64,000 nt of DNA from Paratinospora sagittata (lineage: Eukaryota; Streptophyta; Magnoliopsida; Ranunculales; Menispermaceae). The notes below the pieces were generated by a model. That model saw only the letters and a list, made by a program, of their open reading frames with translations, was not told where the DNA came from and made no database searches. Shown here in pieces: positions 13,076-25,038 of this stretch (position 1 is the first letter of the stretch; each line of letters begins with the position of its first letter). The stretch covers positions 12,462,620 to 12,526,619 of the forward strand of contig CM069594.1 in assembly GCA_035771175.1 (NCBI GenBank), written 5' to 3'. Made by a program: the position numbers and the translations under genes.

Positions 13076-13607
13076 CTCAGTCAAATTATATATATATATA
13101 TGCTTACTTACAAAAGCTTATTTAACAACTTAGCTTATATATATATATAGATAAAATCCTAACGTGCTCACGACCCGCACATCTTCTTGCATTTTTTCTT
13201 CTGTTTTTTTGCCGGCAACAACTCTCACGTATCACACAACGAGTTTCCTGAGATATAGTAGGAAGGGTGAGCTAAAAGCCCAGTGGGTCTTCCTAAAGTT
13301 CTCACACTTTATACAAAACGTTAGTACATATAATTAACTATTCATCACAATATTACAAGCAAAACAATCAATTTAACAACATGTTCACAATGATAGTAAT
13401 GAATTTTCCAACATTTCCCTCAGGATATTTCCACATAAGGTATAACTTTTCAGGTTGCATTTGGTGTGGGCCAACCGTCACCCACCGTTTGCATTTGTCT
13501 CTCAGCGTGGGCCAACCGACACTAAGTACTCATACTTACATAATACAGTAGAATACGAAAAATACATAAAGTAAATAAGTGTATAAAGAACAAAAACTTA
13601 AAGAATC

Positions 13608-15946
13608 TGTAACACCCCGTAAATTTAATTACATATATACGTTGAAGTACGCGTATATCGAGATGTATAATACACGTATTTTATACGTATGAGATACATA
13701 TACGTGTGATAGTATACGTATTTGATACGTATGCGCTAAATATACGCGTGTATGATTTAATTAAAAAATGTGGATTGAAGTATGATTTAATGAATAAATG
13801 AATAGTATGATTGAATAAATGAATAGTATGATTTAAGATGGGGAGTTGGTTAATTCTTGAGGATGAGGTGCATTGGATCATTTAAATATCAACTTTCATT
13901 TTAAATTGCAACCTCTCACTCTCCAACATGTAATTCATTTTAAATTGCAATCTCTCACTCTCCAACATGTGACTATCCAACGTGTATAAAAAAATAAATA
14001 AAAAACAAATATGCTCATCTCCACCCAACAATAAAAAACAAGAAGAAAGAATATAAAAAGAAAAAGAAGATGCTTATCTTAAATGTGTGCCGACAAGAGA
14101 GAACAAAAAAAAAAAACAAAAGAAAAGAAAACAAAAGAAAAACTTGCAGAGAAGGAGAAGAAGAAGAGCCGAGAGAAAGAAACGGAAGGAAGGAAGAAAG
14201 AAGGGGAAAATGAGGGAGATCCGAACCAGTGGTAAGCCATTTTTGCTATTTTTCGTCGTAAAATTACTATCTAAGGTAGCTGTAACCTTTCTAGCGAAGT
14301 AATTTTTGTTATAGGAGCCGTTTTACTGCGTTTTCAAGAATTGGGGTTTTGACCCAACGTTAATGAAACTCTGCTAGAATGGTAGAAAATGCTCCCTAGA
14401 CTGTTAGAACCCCGAATATGTGGTTAGATTCAATTTTATGATTTTTGGAGACCGTTGGACAATTTTAATACAAATTACAACATTCGGGTGAATAGTGAAA
14501 TGAATAGTGAATAGTGAATAGTGAATAGTAAATAGTGAAATGAATAGTGAATAATAAATAGTAAATAGTGAATAGTGAATAGTGAATAATGAATAGTGAA
14601 TAATAAATAATGAATAGTGAATAGTGAATAGTGGAATGAATAGTGAATAGTGAATAGTGAATAGTTAAATGAATAGTGAATAGTAAATTATGAACAGTGA
14701 TGTGAACAGTATTTTGAAATCATAGATTCGTAGAGAACAGAATTTCGGACGTTTCGATACTACAATCGTGATTTTTGGATAATTTGATATTTTTAGTAGC
14801 TACCGATATGATAAATGATGATTCTCATGATAATCTATGATTAATTTCAGTGTTTAAAATGAGAGCTTAAGGGCATGGATAAACGCTCTTGAGGAAGTCC
14901 TATTGTTGCTCGATTTTAGAGGTTGACTTAGAAAACCCGTGTAACCACTGTGAGTATAGTTTTCTTGATTTGGTTCTTGTATGGCATTGTACGCATATAA
15001 ACTGTTTGATTGTACGCATGTGATATTATATATAAGGCATTGAGTTTTATGGATCATGCAAACTGATTTTAGCATTGGAGTTTGTAATGATGAGGCTTTG
15101 CGATTCCTCATTGTCATTTCGTTAGGTCTGTCCTAACAAGGGTTGTGATCCTTGAAATGACTGTTAATTGGGTAATGAGATGTTGTGGCTACCTTGTAAC
15201 GGCCATACAAGGGTTAGACCCGCTCTCGTGCCTTGCGGAGGAGGGAGATTGTGCATGGTGTTATTGAATTGGGTCATGAGAAGTTGTGTCTACCTTGTAC
15301 GACCATACAAGGGTTAGACCCGCTCTCTTGCCTTGCGGAGGTGGGAAATTGTGCATTGTATTATTGAAAAGCATGAAATTTATGTTGTTGACATGTATGA
15401 TATTCGCTGAATGATGCATGTGTTGCATAAGTGTTTGAAATGATTTTAAATGTCATATTTCTATAAATGTATATAATTGTCATCTCAAGAACTATATTCA
15501 CTGAGCTGTTGATTGCTCACCCCATTTCCTCCAACATTTCAGGTATTAATTCAAAGGGAAAAGGGAAACTCCGTGACACGTGAACCTTCGTCTAGTACGT
15601 GTACGTATGTTTGGAGGCAAGAGATTATATTCTTGTTATTTTGATATGTATAATTATCACATACTATACATATACTATCACCTAGATGGGTTGTGTGGTA
15701 ATCTTATATAATGCTTGGAATGATGTCATGTACGAATTTCATTTGTGGAATGAATGGAATGATTATGGAGATCTATATTGGATTTGATGAAAAAAAAAAT
15801 AAAAAAAAAAAAAATTCTGTAAGTTTGGGATGGATTGTGAGAGTACGTGAAGGCTAACAGTGTATTGTATACTGTATACAGGTATGTACAGTGTATAGTA
15901 TATTGTGCCGGTCATGACGTCAGCCTACGTCAGGGACGTCGTGACA
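13608..15946 (+). mobile_element. Solo LTR C2 (gypsy type) inserted in LTR D
   Basis: It begins TGTAACACCCCGTAAATTTA and ends with GTGCCGGTCATGACGTCAG and a terminal GTGACA, flanked by GAATC (13603-13607 and 15947-15951). The right LTR of element D preserves the empty site near 21380 (AAAGAATCATTCCCACC), so the insertion point is confirmed within the window. Length 2339 bp. It includes a purine-rich block at 14040-14210 that creates a Lys/Arg-rich chance ORF, and the GAATAGT minisatellite. Confidence 0.92.
14485..14710 (+). repeat. GAATAGT minisatellite inside solo LTR C2
   Basis: A run of about 25 short units, mostly TGAATAGTGAATAGT with variants such as GAATAATAAATAGT and GTGAAATGAATAG. 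Other C-family LTRs have only two or three such words at the matching place (28760 and 34490), so the array expanded in this copy. Confidence 0.85.
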
Positions 15947-16681
15947 GAATCATTCCATCTCAATTTTGCTAGGGTCTCCCCGCTGTTAGAACTTTTCCAG
16001 AGTCTTTCTACTGAAACTCTTTTTCTTAGAGAATGAAATTGAAACAAAATTTAACTTAACCCTTAGCCCCTATTTATAGGGGCCCAAAAATTCATGTTCC
16101 CATTTTGCCCCTGATCATTTCTGATAATTACAAGTAGGCAAATTTACCATTTTGCCCTTACATGCAAATTTATCATTTTGCCCTTGAAGGTGAATTTACT
16201 ATTTTGCCATTGTTTGTTTTCCTTATTTACCACTAGGTAAATTGACCATTATGCCCTTAGACTTTTATGATAATTACTAGCCAGTTGAATATACCAATTT
16301 GCACTCAGACTTTCTAGCATTTACAAGTTAGGGAAATTTACCACTTTGCCCTTAGACTTTGATGATTATTACCAATTAGATGTATCTACCATTTTGCCCT
16401 TAGACTTTTATGATATTTCCTAATTAGTTGTTTCTTTGTAAGATTCTAGGATTGTGAATTTTTGTGGTATTACAACCTACCCTCCTTAATTGAAATTTCG
16501 TCCTCAAAATTTGGTAATATTTGAAAATTAAAGTTACCTCTAAGGGATGTTTTCGTTTATCTGCATAACTTTTCTGTCGACTTTGAACGAATTTTAGCTT
16601 GTCTCTGATAAGCTAAATTTTCTCACTATTTTCTTTAATTAGGGTCTAGCTCTATTTTGTCAGTCATGTCAATCTAACATA

Positions 16682-18250
16682 CTACTGATAAGAAAATATT
16701 TCTAGTGTTTCACCATATTGATAATGTTGCCAGTTATTGAGTGCGTACACTACTGCTGTTAATTTTAGATTGTATGTAGGGTAATTATGTTCGTGAAGCT
16801 TTAATTGTATGGAAGGGTTAGGTATGCTCCTTTGTTGAAGCAGTCTACTTGTGCATGATGCAATATTAGCCATTTCATGCCTAAGATTAAACGAAAATCT
16901 TCTAAGGGTATGACTAGCTGGTTGGTATATTCCTTTGTTGTTAATCTTCTAACGTAGCGACAAACGAATGAGCTGATCCTGTATCAAATAATACTTAGCC
17001 CGAGGAGTTATATAAAAGGAAACCACTACCACATTGTTCATGTTTTCTTGCCCTATGACTGCATATGCTCGACCTTGTTGTTGCTGACCTTGCATTTGAT
17101 TATCAAGTCTTTGTGGTGGTGGCATGGTTTGTTGGTCCACTGCGATTTCTGGGCGTCCTTGGTAAGGTTCGGAGTTTGTTTGATAACAATTTTAGGCAAT
17201 ATGACCCGCTTGTCCACACCTACCGCTTGTCCACACCTATAACATTTTCTTGGATCAGAATTTTGGCCTAGTTTCGACTGTGGCCCTCCTCCTTGTTTGA
17301 GGTTGTTGGTGTGCATTGGCTTTTGTCCCGAGGTGGCCGAAATTCCATTGTGTTGGAATTTTCTAACCTTATCTTGTTCCTAGAAGTTATTGCATCTTTT
17401 TCCCTTATTCCTTCTTTGTTCTTGTTGTTGTTGTTCTTGCTCAAATTGCATTGCTCGATTTACTACTTCACAGTAGTTGTCCACTTCCAAAATAGATAAT
17501 GCCTGCCTCAATTAGGATCGTAAGCTGTAAAAGAATTTCTCGGCTTTGTCTCTTTCATTGGAGACCGTCGAGAGAGAAAAAAATTGACAATTCCACAAAC
17601 TTGGAAGAATATTCTTGTACTGACATTTGTCCTTGATAAAGTTTGGCGAATTCCTGACGCTTTTGTCTTTTTACAACTTTTGGAAAATATTCCTCCACAA
17701 ATATTGCTTCAAATTCCATCCATGTCATTGTAGCAACATTTACATTCAGATCTTCCTTCACTGTTTTCCACCAACTATTCGCAAGTCCTACTAGCTGGTA
17801 TGTTGCCAAAGGTATTTTTTTCCTTAAGGAATTCCCATTGCTTCGAAGGCTTTCTTTGTTTCATCCAACCATTTTTGTGCTGAATCCAAGCCAGGTTTTC
17901 CTTCAAATGTCAAAGCTTGTAGTCTCTTGAATTTCGTAATTTGTCGTGTTTGGTAATCCCCGTCACTCCTCGAGGTGTTATTGTATAACAGTTGACTTTT
18001 CAAATGGTGGTCCAAAGTGGCCCATTCGTGAATCCATATAGTTTGTGAACTTCTTAAAGAACTTGTTCATTTGTTGCGGTGTCGATGGTGGATGCTCCTC
18101 TACCATTGATGGCAATAGTTGATCTTCTATTGTGCTTGACTTGTTGCATTCGTCTCAGTTAGTTGTACCTGTGGTGTCATTTCAGTCTCCATTCGTTCTG
18201 GATTGAGATTAGTGGTGCTTTGTCTGGTCTTATCTTGTTTTCTTGTATAT
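16682..18250 (-). pseudogene. Gag-protease-RNase H remnants of element D
   Basis: Read from right to left. Gag is visible at 18015-17555 (ITKFKRLQALTFEGKPG, then LATYQLVGLANSWW, EEYFPKVVKRQKRQEFAKLY), similar in order and wording to the gag of element E at 61430-61780. A zinc-knuckle remnant KCYRCGQ lies near 17250. Protease is represented by VLFDTGSAHSFV near 16985, with the catalytic DTG intact. An RNase H piece (LHEHNYPTYNLKLTAVVYAL) lies at about 16690-16810. Stops and frameshifts separate all parts, and reverse transcriptase and integrase are absent. It belongs to the plant chromovirus-like gypsy group by gag resemblance; lineage is not certain. Confidence 0.78.
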
Positions 18251-19388
18251 GTCAACATTATGTTATAAAATCAATAATACTTAAATTAAATCCTCATTTA
18301 TCTATATAGGTTTCCACCTAGCTTCTAGGTGTTTGGGTATTGGGGTTTTCCCAATCTTGATTGACTTGCATGGTTCAATAAATCATAAAACAATGTTGGA
18401 ATATACTTTCATAATTATAATTTGAAAATTCATTTTTCTTTGAAAAATATTCATGGGTATTTGCAATTATATATTCGTTGCAGAAATCTTTCCTTCTGTA
18501 AGTTGGACCAAGACTGGTACTCTATTGGTATAAAACATTGTACAATATTACCTAATCCACAAGTAAGTGATAAAACTAAGGTATAAATGATATCCTTCCA
18601 ACTCATCCGCCCCATTCTGTTGAGGTAGATAATACAACTTATAACTTACTTTTTCCATTACTTACCAATCACGGTCACAAAAATTTCGTTCCTCAGATTT
18701 TTCAATTCCAATACATATTCTGAATGTCCCATTCCATCCAAAGTATGGCCAAAACTGAAATCTTTATAATTCACAAAATCCCATAATTCATAGTCTTACA
18801 TAACAAGTAAGATAGAAAATAGCTAACTATTATTAAAAATACTAGAATTTGGCTTTTCCTAGTGGAAGCTACATTCCCTTTTTTTTTTTTTGTCATTCCT
18901 CTAAATTTTGAAATATATATATATATATATATTTATTTCCGTGGTGGAAGTTAAGAAATTATACTTCTACTTTTAAAATTATTCTTTTTGGATTTTCCTT
19001 TGTCGGACGCTAATCCAATCCTGAATGGTTCTCTTTCCTTAACTTTTTCTTCGTACTCTTTTGTTTTCTCTTTTGTTGTTTGGTTGAAGTATATTATTAA
19101 TTATATTTTTTAAATGTCTTATATTTCTCAACCAATCTCGTAAAGAGACTTTTGAAATTTACTTTATCAATTTTTTTTCTTAATTTCATTCTCTTCATCC
19201 ATATTTTTGCTAAAGTTTATGTGCCTTGATGTTTTTAAAATCAAGATTTTTTTAGGTGGCTACTATGTACAATGGAATCAAATAGTATGAATGTAATTTA
19301 TTTTCTTATTTTTGATTTTATTCTTATTACTTTATTTTTAATTACAACGTATGTGGTTTATTTATTGAAAGACTTGTATAATTATATA

Positions 19389-19632
19389 TGTAACACCCTG
19401 TATTTCACAAAAAAAAATTACTATTTGGGCAACGCCCGAACGTTTTGGCATGCGCCTGAATGTTCGGGCATGCGCCTGAACGTTCGGGCGTTGCCCAAAT
19501 AGTAATTTTTTTTTTGTGAAATACAGGGTATTAAACGTTCTGGCATGCGCCTGAACGTTCTAGCATGCGTCTGAACGTTCGAGCGTTGCCCAAATAGTAA
19601 TTTTTTTTTTTTGTGAAATATAGGGTATTACA
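19389..19632. mobile_element. Foldback insert built from inverted LTR 5' ends
   Basis: The 244-bp block begins TGTAACACCCTGTATTTCAC and ends with its reverse complement form GTGAAATATAGGGTATTACA. The arm of about 54 bases (ending GGGCAACGCCCGAACG) recurs inverted at 19480-19534 and again at 19575-19632, so one arm faces two copies. The middle holds repeats of GGCATGCGCCTGAACGTTC. ATATA lies on both sides (19384-19388 and 19633-19637), though the surrounding DNA is AT repeat. The arm resembles the first ~60 bases of LTR E (TGTAATACCC, CACAAAAAAAA, GCCCGAACG). No coding capacity. Confidence 0.7.
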
Positions 19633-19681
19633 ATATATATATATAGATATATTGATAAATCATATATATTGTACACTTGTG

Positions 19682-19712
<31 letters not shown>

Positions 19713-20030
19713 TTCATTGGGTATTTATATATAGATTGGGAACCATACCAGTCATGCATGATCCCCTTTCTTTCTTCCTTCAACTTTTTTTTTTGTTGAT
19801 TGATGTTATATTGACAAATATACTTATTAAAGATTAATAGTATTATTATTACTATTCTTGTGTATTATTCTTCATTTTTTATTTTTTTATATTTTTAATT
19901 ACGACATGTGTGGTTTCTTATTGATTTGTATAATTGTATGTATATATCTACAAATATGTACATCTAATATATATGTATATATATTTGTAAATATATATAA
20001 CTTTATAAATATATCGTTATTATTTTTATC

Positions 20031-20061
<31 letters not shown>

Positions 20062-20156
20062 TATCAAACCTTCATCCTTGAATTTAATTCAAAGTTGAAG
20101 CTGCAACTTTGAATTCAAAATTTTTATTTTTTCCTTTTATCCTCATCCAACACACA

Positions 20157-20158
<2 letters not shown>

Positions 20159-20199
<41 letters not shown>
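20159..20199. repeat. CT dinucleotide microsatellite
   Basis: About 20 CT units directly after a short CA run, in the leader of element D. Confidence 0.95.
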
Positions 20200-20203
<4 letters not shown>

Positions 20204-20577
20204 CTTCTCTCTTCTTCAATGCCACCTTCTTCGTTTCCAGCATATGCACCAACTTCAGAGCTTCTCTTTTCCAAGCTTTTCTTCTCCCGTTCTAAATTTT
20301 GTTCAAAGTTTTTTTTTTACTTCTTTTAACCTTTTCTACCACCTAACTTCTAATTAAAATTCTACACTCACTTTTCTAATACACGTATATAGATGTGATG
20401 TACATATATTTTGGTGTATCACTCACTATTTCCCTGACTCTTGACCAAAAATTACTACTTTATCCCTCGACGATGGTCGTCGAATTTGGCACGAAGATTC
20501 TCGATGCCGAAAGTTTGCCACATTTCGTCGCATTTGTCTGTCGTTCCGGTGTATCCGTTCCCATGCGAAGATCGTCA

Positions 20578-20590
20578 CGCCCTGATACCA
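20578..20590 (-). promoter_or_regulatory. Primer-binding site of element D
   Basis: On the minus strand TGGTATCAGGGCG, six bases inside the 5' LTR end. It fits the initiator Met-tRNA complement (TGGTATCAGAGC) with one change. Confidence 0.75.
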
Positions 20591-20596
20591 TTAATT

Positions 20597-21882
20597 TGTA
20601 ACACCGCAATTTGTATTGCATTTATTTTTCCTTTTCATACTTGTACTCTTTGATCAAAATATAAACAGTTGTAATGTCAAAATTACGCCAATACGTACAC
20701 AAATTAGGTGCACAAATATACCAAATTTCTCAAAGTTTACTTTTATTAATATCACATAGGTATATACAAATGGCTGTTAAAGCCATTTTATTATAAAACC
20801 CCCATTGCCTTACTTTTATTGATTTTATCTCTCTGTAGTCATATATATATATATATGCTTACTTACAAAAGCTTATTTAACAACTTAACTTATATATATA
20901 TAAAGATAAAATCCTAACGTGCTACTTACAAAAGCTTATTTAACAACTTAGCTTATATATATATATAAAGATAAAATCCTAACGTGTTCACGACCCATAC
21001 ATCTTCTTACATCTTTTCTTTTACTTCTCTGCCAACAACAACTCCCATATATCGCACGACTAGTTTTCTGAGATATAGTAAGAAGGGTGAGCTAAAAGCT
21101 CAGTGGGTCTTCCTGAAGTTTCCACATTTTATACAAAACGTTAGTACATGTAATTAACTAATCATCATAATATTACAAGCAAAACAATTAATTTAACAAC
21201 ATGGTCACAATGATAGTAATGAATTTTCGGGTTGCATTTGGTGTGGGCCAACCGTCACCTACCGTCTGCATCTGGTTCTCAGTGTGGGCCAACCGACACC
21301 TAATACTCACGCTTACATAATACAGTAAAATACAAAAAAATACATAAACTAAAGAAGTGTATAAAGAAAAAAAACTTAAAGAATCATTCCCACCTCAATT
21401 TTTCTAGGGTCTCTCTGCTATTAGAATTTCTCCAGAGTCTTTCTATTGAAACTCTTTTTCTCAGAGAATGAAACTGAAACATAATTTAACTTAACCCCTA
21501 GCTCTTATTTATTGGGGTCCAAAAATTTATGTTCTCATTTTTCCCCTCATCATTTCTGATAATTACAAGTAGGCAAATTTATCGTTTTGCCCTTGAAGGT
21601 GAATTTACTATTTTGTCCTTGTTTGTTTTCTTTATTTACCACTAGATAAATTGACCATTGTGTCCTTAAACTTTTATGATAATTACAAGCCAGTTGAATT
21701 TACCAATTTTCCCTAAGACTTTCTAGTATTTACAAGTTAGAAAAATTTATCACTTTGCCCGTAGACTTTGATGATTATTACCAATTGGGTGTATCTACCA
21801 TTTGCCCTTAGACTTTTATGATATTTCATAATTAGCTGTTTCTTTGTAAGATTCTAGGATTGTGGATTTTTGTGGTATTACA
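20597..21882 (-). mobile_element. 5' LTR of element D
   Basis: On the minus strand it starts TGTAATACCACAAAAATCC at 21882 and ends GTGTTACA at 20597 (1286 bp). Relative to the other LTR it carries an extra ~66-bp direct duplication around 20860-20990 (ACTTACAAAAGCTTATTTAA appears twice). It holds the uninterrupted version of the C2 insertion site. Confidence 0.82.
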
Positions 21883-21960
21883 ATGGCATTTGCATTTATC
21901 ATTTGAGTCAGAATTTAAAATCTAAGTTTAAGGATCGCGAACCATTGATTCCATTATTTT
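21883..21960 (+). pseudogene. MULE transposase, short middle fragment
   Basis: Open in the frame GICIYHLSQNLKSKFKDREP, which continues across solo LTR E1 into the C-terminal part at 23362 (FYTAAKAYR). This is the segment after the catalytic core of MULE transposases. It lies directly against the outer end of element D at 21882. Confidence 0.78.
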
Positions 21961-23356
21961 TGTAATACCCTAGGTTTGCACAAAAAAAAAAAAGAATTTC
22001 AGGGGCCTGCCCGAACATACGGGCTGGGTGCCCAAACCTTCAGGCGTGTGCCCGAACTTTCAGACGCTTTTTTTTCCTATTTAAGGAACTCCCCTCCACA
22101 TTTTTCACACAAAATCACTTCTTATTGTGATTTTTCTTCTCACTCTCACTCTCCTTGAGTTTTTCTTCTCTTTTTGAGACTCTCTTCGCTGTGCAACGTG
22201 GTTCTGCTCGGGGGAAGGCGCCAGTTCTCGAGGGAGTTTTATCCGAAAGTGGGGAACGAAACATAGGTTTGCATGTCTTATAACTTTTATTAAAATTTAC
22301 ATTCATTTATCATTATGTCTACTATTCATTTACACCGCATTATTGCGTATAATGTTTATACTTGTCATACTTATGCCTGTATATCTGGAGTTCATGTATT
22401 ACATTGTTGCTATATTAGATTAGTGGCCAATCTAGCTCAACCAGACTCAGTCTTGTCCTCAGTAACTTTAAATAGTGAACGAGAGGCAACGTGCTGCTCT
22501 AGACGATTGGTATTTAAGTAGACCTCGTGCTTCACCTCTCAACTAGAGACTGATCTGGTTGGTCTTATTTGAAAGCTATCAGCTTGTACAGGTAATACTG
22601 AATGTCCTAACCTTGCACGTGGTGATACTGACCCTGATAAGGATCACCAGATGTTGCCAAATCCTGTCTAATGTTAAGTAAAGACCGGGCCTGTTCATGC
22701 ATTGACATCATACATAAGCACCACCTAGGGACGTATGTGGTTTATGATTCATAAAATAGTTAGAAGCATTGCTCACTATTCATTATATTTCTCTGGAGAG
22801 GGACTTACAATGAGAACCCGAGATTTCCTGGGAGGGACATTTGTACCTGAATCCAGGGCGTCGTTCCTGAGGAGGGATGTACAATGAGAACCCGGTTACT
22901 CCTGAGGAGGGACACCTGTACGCGAACTCAGGCAACGTACAATCATGGAACCAATACGAGACGGTGTCATGCATACATACATGTTGGATTGATTATGATG
23001 CTCTGATGTGTATTTATGATATTTGATTATGAAGTTTGCTTTATTAATTGTTATATTCATAAACTATTTTACCCACTGAGCGTGTAGCTCACCCCATTGT
23101 TATCCAATTTTTCACAGGAGATTAAGGTGAACTGGGTGCAGGTTTTTGAACCCACATTTTTGTACCCTTTTTATTATTTATTGGGGATTTTGGGAGGATG
23201 TTCCCTTAACTATTTCATGTACAAATATATTCTAAAATTAATGAAATTAGACTTGTACTTAATCGTGTTTCCGCGCACTCGGTTATTTTTATAATGCATT
23301 CCCGCCCCGTCCGTGAGTGTCCTGCAGGTTTAAGCGCATCCGGGAGGGGTGTGACA
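21961..23356 (+). mobile_element. Solo LTR E1 (gypsy type) inside the transposase gene
   Basis: It begins TGTAATACCCTAGG and ends GGGAGGGGTGTGACA, with ATTTT on both sides (21956-21960 and 23357-23361). It matches LTR E2 at 56388-57765, whose flanking primer-binding site proves it is a gypsy LTR. A TATTTAAG box near 22079 probably starts transcription. GC-rich inverted words of the type GCCCGAAC lie in the first 110 bases. Removing it with one ATTTT restores the transposase frame. Confidence 0.92.
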
Positions 23357-23361
23357 ATTTT

Positions 23362-24205
23362 ACACTGCAGCAAAAGCGTATCGTAAATCTAACTTCTTGA
23401 GAATAATGGTTGAGATAGGCAAGTGTGACACAAATGTTGTTAAGTATCTTAGGGAAGCCAGGGTTGAAGATGGGCGTGCTCTCATTTTGATGGGAGACGT
23501 TATAACATCATGACGACAAACATTGCTAAGTGTCTTAATGTTGTGCTCAATGATGCTAGAGAATTACCGATTACCAAGTTGATTGATTATTTAAGGATGT
23601 TGCTTCAAGGATGGTTTTATGAATGTCGACATGCAGCTGCTGAAATGAATCATTTCTTGACTGAATGGGCAGACACTGAAGTAAGAAAACAAGCAGAGAA
23701 GTCTGCACGTGACCACGTAATTCCAAATAATTGCTATGATCTCGAAGTAGTAGATGGTAATCAAGTTTTCGTCGTTAATTTACATAACAAAACTTGTACT
23801 TGTAGGAAGTTTGACATGGACCTGTTGCCATGCTCTCATGCAATAGCTGCTGCTCGTCATCGTAGCTTGTCGATAAACAGTTTGTCATCTCCATATTACT
23901 CAACTACTGTGCTAATAGTAGCATATGCTGATTCAATCTTTTCGGTTGGAAACATCATAGAATGGTTAGTGCCCAATGATATATTAGCTCATGTTGTTTT
24001 ACCACCAAGAACAAGGCGCTCCGCAGGCAAACGTCGGAAGCAACGCATACCGTCAGCAGGAGAAGAACGACCAAGGCATAAATGTGGTAGGTGTCATGAT
24101 CTTGGACATAATCGACAGAGCTGTAAAAAAAACCAATTTCCCTTCAACCATCACGAGGTTCTAACATTTCCCCACAGTAAAAATCTTGAAGGTAAATATT
24201 CTTAA
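23362..24205 (+). pseudogene. MULE transposase, C-terminal part with SWIM and CCHC zinc fingers
   Basis: The first ~45 codons are in frame with the 21883 fragment. A two-base insertion near 23487 shifts the frame, so the rest is read from MTTNIAKCLN at 23510. That 231-codon segment has the SWIM finger CTCRKFDMDLLPCSH (Cys96, Cys98, Cys108, His110) and a CCHC knuckle CGRCHDLGHNRQSC (residues 192-205), the standard C-terminal order in plant MULE transposases. A basic patch (RTRRSAGKRRKQR) lies between them. With the frameshift, two insertions and a missing middle, the gene is non-functional. The stop is at 24203-24205 and it converges on the ULP-like gene. Confidence 0.85.
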
Positions 24206-25038
24206 ATAATATATATACGAAAGTCAATAAAAAAACCCTTGTAAATGGGTGAATACCAACTTTATGAGTTCTTGATTTTTTTTCCTTTTTTTCTTTGTTT
24301 ATGGCTTACAAGTTGTGTAACAGTGAACTTATGCAAGTGAGAAGTAAAGAAAACATTTTTGTTTACATGTGCAAGTTGAAGTGGAGGACATGTCTTTGTT
24401 TATTTTGTTTTCTGTCAGATGATATATCCATCCCCAATAGATATATCAACTGACTGAATATTTTGTTTGCTACCAGTGAAAATGCATTTGTGTGATTTTT
24501 GTAATGTTATTGGTCCCTCAATGTAACTTATAAATCATGTACTAGGTTACATTTGCAAGTATAGAGTGCAGGACATATTTTTGATTATTTTTTTATGTGT
24601 GAAATGATATATCTATCCCCAATACATATATCAACTGAGTTATTAGAAAACTCATTCTATAATTTTTAATAAAAACCAGTTTTATTAAAAAATTGAGATG
24701 GTAACAATTATTAATTTGACATATCAGAGAGCTTAACATTTAATACCTGTGTTCTTTTTCCAATAGCAACACATTTGATATTGCTGAAAAGTGCATCATA
24801 TTCCAAGTAATGCCACAATGCATATATTACATCAAAAAATACAAAAAAATGGTTACATGTCAAATTCCAAGTATATCATTGATACATACAAGTGCAACTA
24901 TTAGATGTTATATCCTTAGGTTAGTAAAATATGCCAAGTGATTGGTGCGCATATGTGCCAAGCATTTACAACATTCAAAAATAAACTACTTATTAAAATC
25001 AACTTATTTTGCCTTGAGTCCACCACCATAGAAGAAAT
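24206..25038. other. MULE convergent spacer with a diverged direct repeat
   Basis: Non-coding AT-rich DNA between the ends of the transposase and ULP-like genes. A segment ending GATATATCCATCCCCAATAG (near 24420) recurs at 24605 (GATATATCTATCCCCAATAC), about 186 bases later, each with an upstream GGACAT word and a following ATATATCAACTGA. Both genes should terminate here, but I see no distinct polyadenylation signal. Confidence 0.5.

Larger units (their letters stand above)
13079..16474 (-). mobile_element. 3' LTR of element D (split by solo LTR C2, outer end missing)
   Basis: Bases 13079-13607 and 15952-16474 together align with the right LTR, from about 20845 to 21882. The LTR ends on the plus strand at GGTATTACA (16474), next to ACCTACCCTCCTTAATTG, the reverse of a polypurine tract. 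The right LTR has another ~250 bp (20597-20845) with no counterpart here. Confidence 0.8.
18251..20577. other. AT-rich leader of element D, no genes
   Basis: Lies between the primer-binding site and gag of element D. It contains AT tracts (about 18910-18932 and 19680-19720), a T run at 20036-20062, a CT microsatellite and the foldback insert at 19389. Short ORFs here are low complexity and not supported. Confidence 0.6.
13079..21882 (-). mobile_element. Gypsy element D, reverse orientation, internally deleted and left-truncated
   Basis: Two LTRs enclose a gag-pol remnant read on the minus strand. The 5' LTR is 21882-20597, the primer-binding site lies at 20590-20578, gag is at about 18250-17320, protease near 17000 and RNase H near 16780, then a purine tract abuts the 3' LTR (16474 leftward). 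Reverse transcriptase and integrase are deleted. The 3' LTR lacks about 250 bp at its outer end, and the transposase gene it sits in also lacks its middle, so one deletion probably removed both. The element is itself interrupted by solo LTR C2 and the foldback insert. Confidence 0.8.

Noticed and set aside
14087..14302. Lys/Arg-rich 71-codon ORF
   Set aside because: Produced by a purine-rich tract inside gypsy LTR C2; similar tracts exist at 28250-28320 and 33970-34040 in sister LTRs without a conserved frame.
20036..20062. Long T run as a terminator or poly-A tail of a reverse LINE
   Set aside because: No non-LTR coding sequence or target duplication adjoins it; it fits the low-complexity leader of element D.
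20577..20592. tRNA-related sequence near 20580, 29167, 46528 and 57771
   Set aside because: These are only 12-13-base primer-binding sites; no tRNA gene structure surrounds them.
22115..22306. Lys/Glu-rich minus-strand ORF in LTR E1
   Set aside because: The equivalent region of LTR E2 does not preserve the frame.
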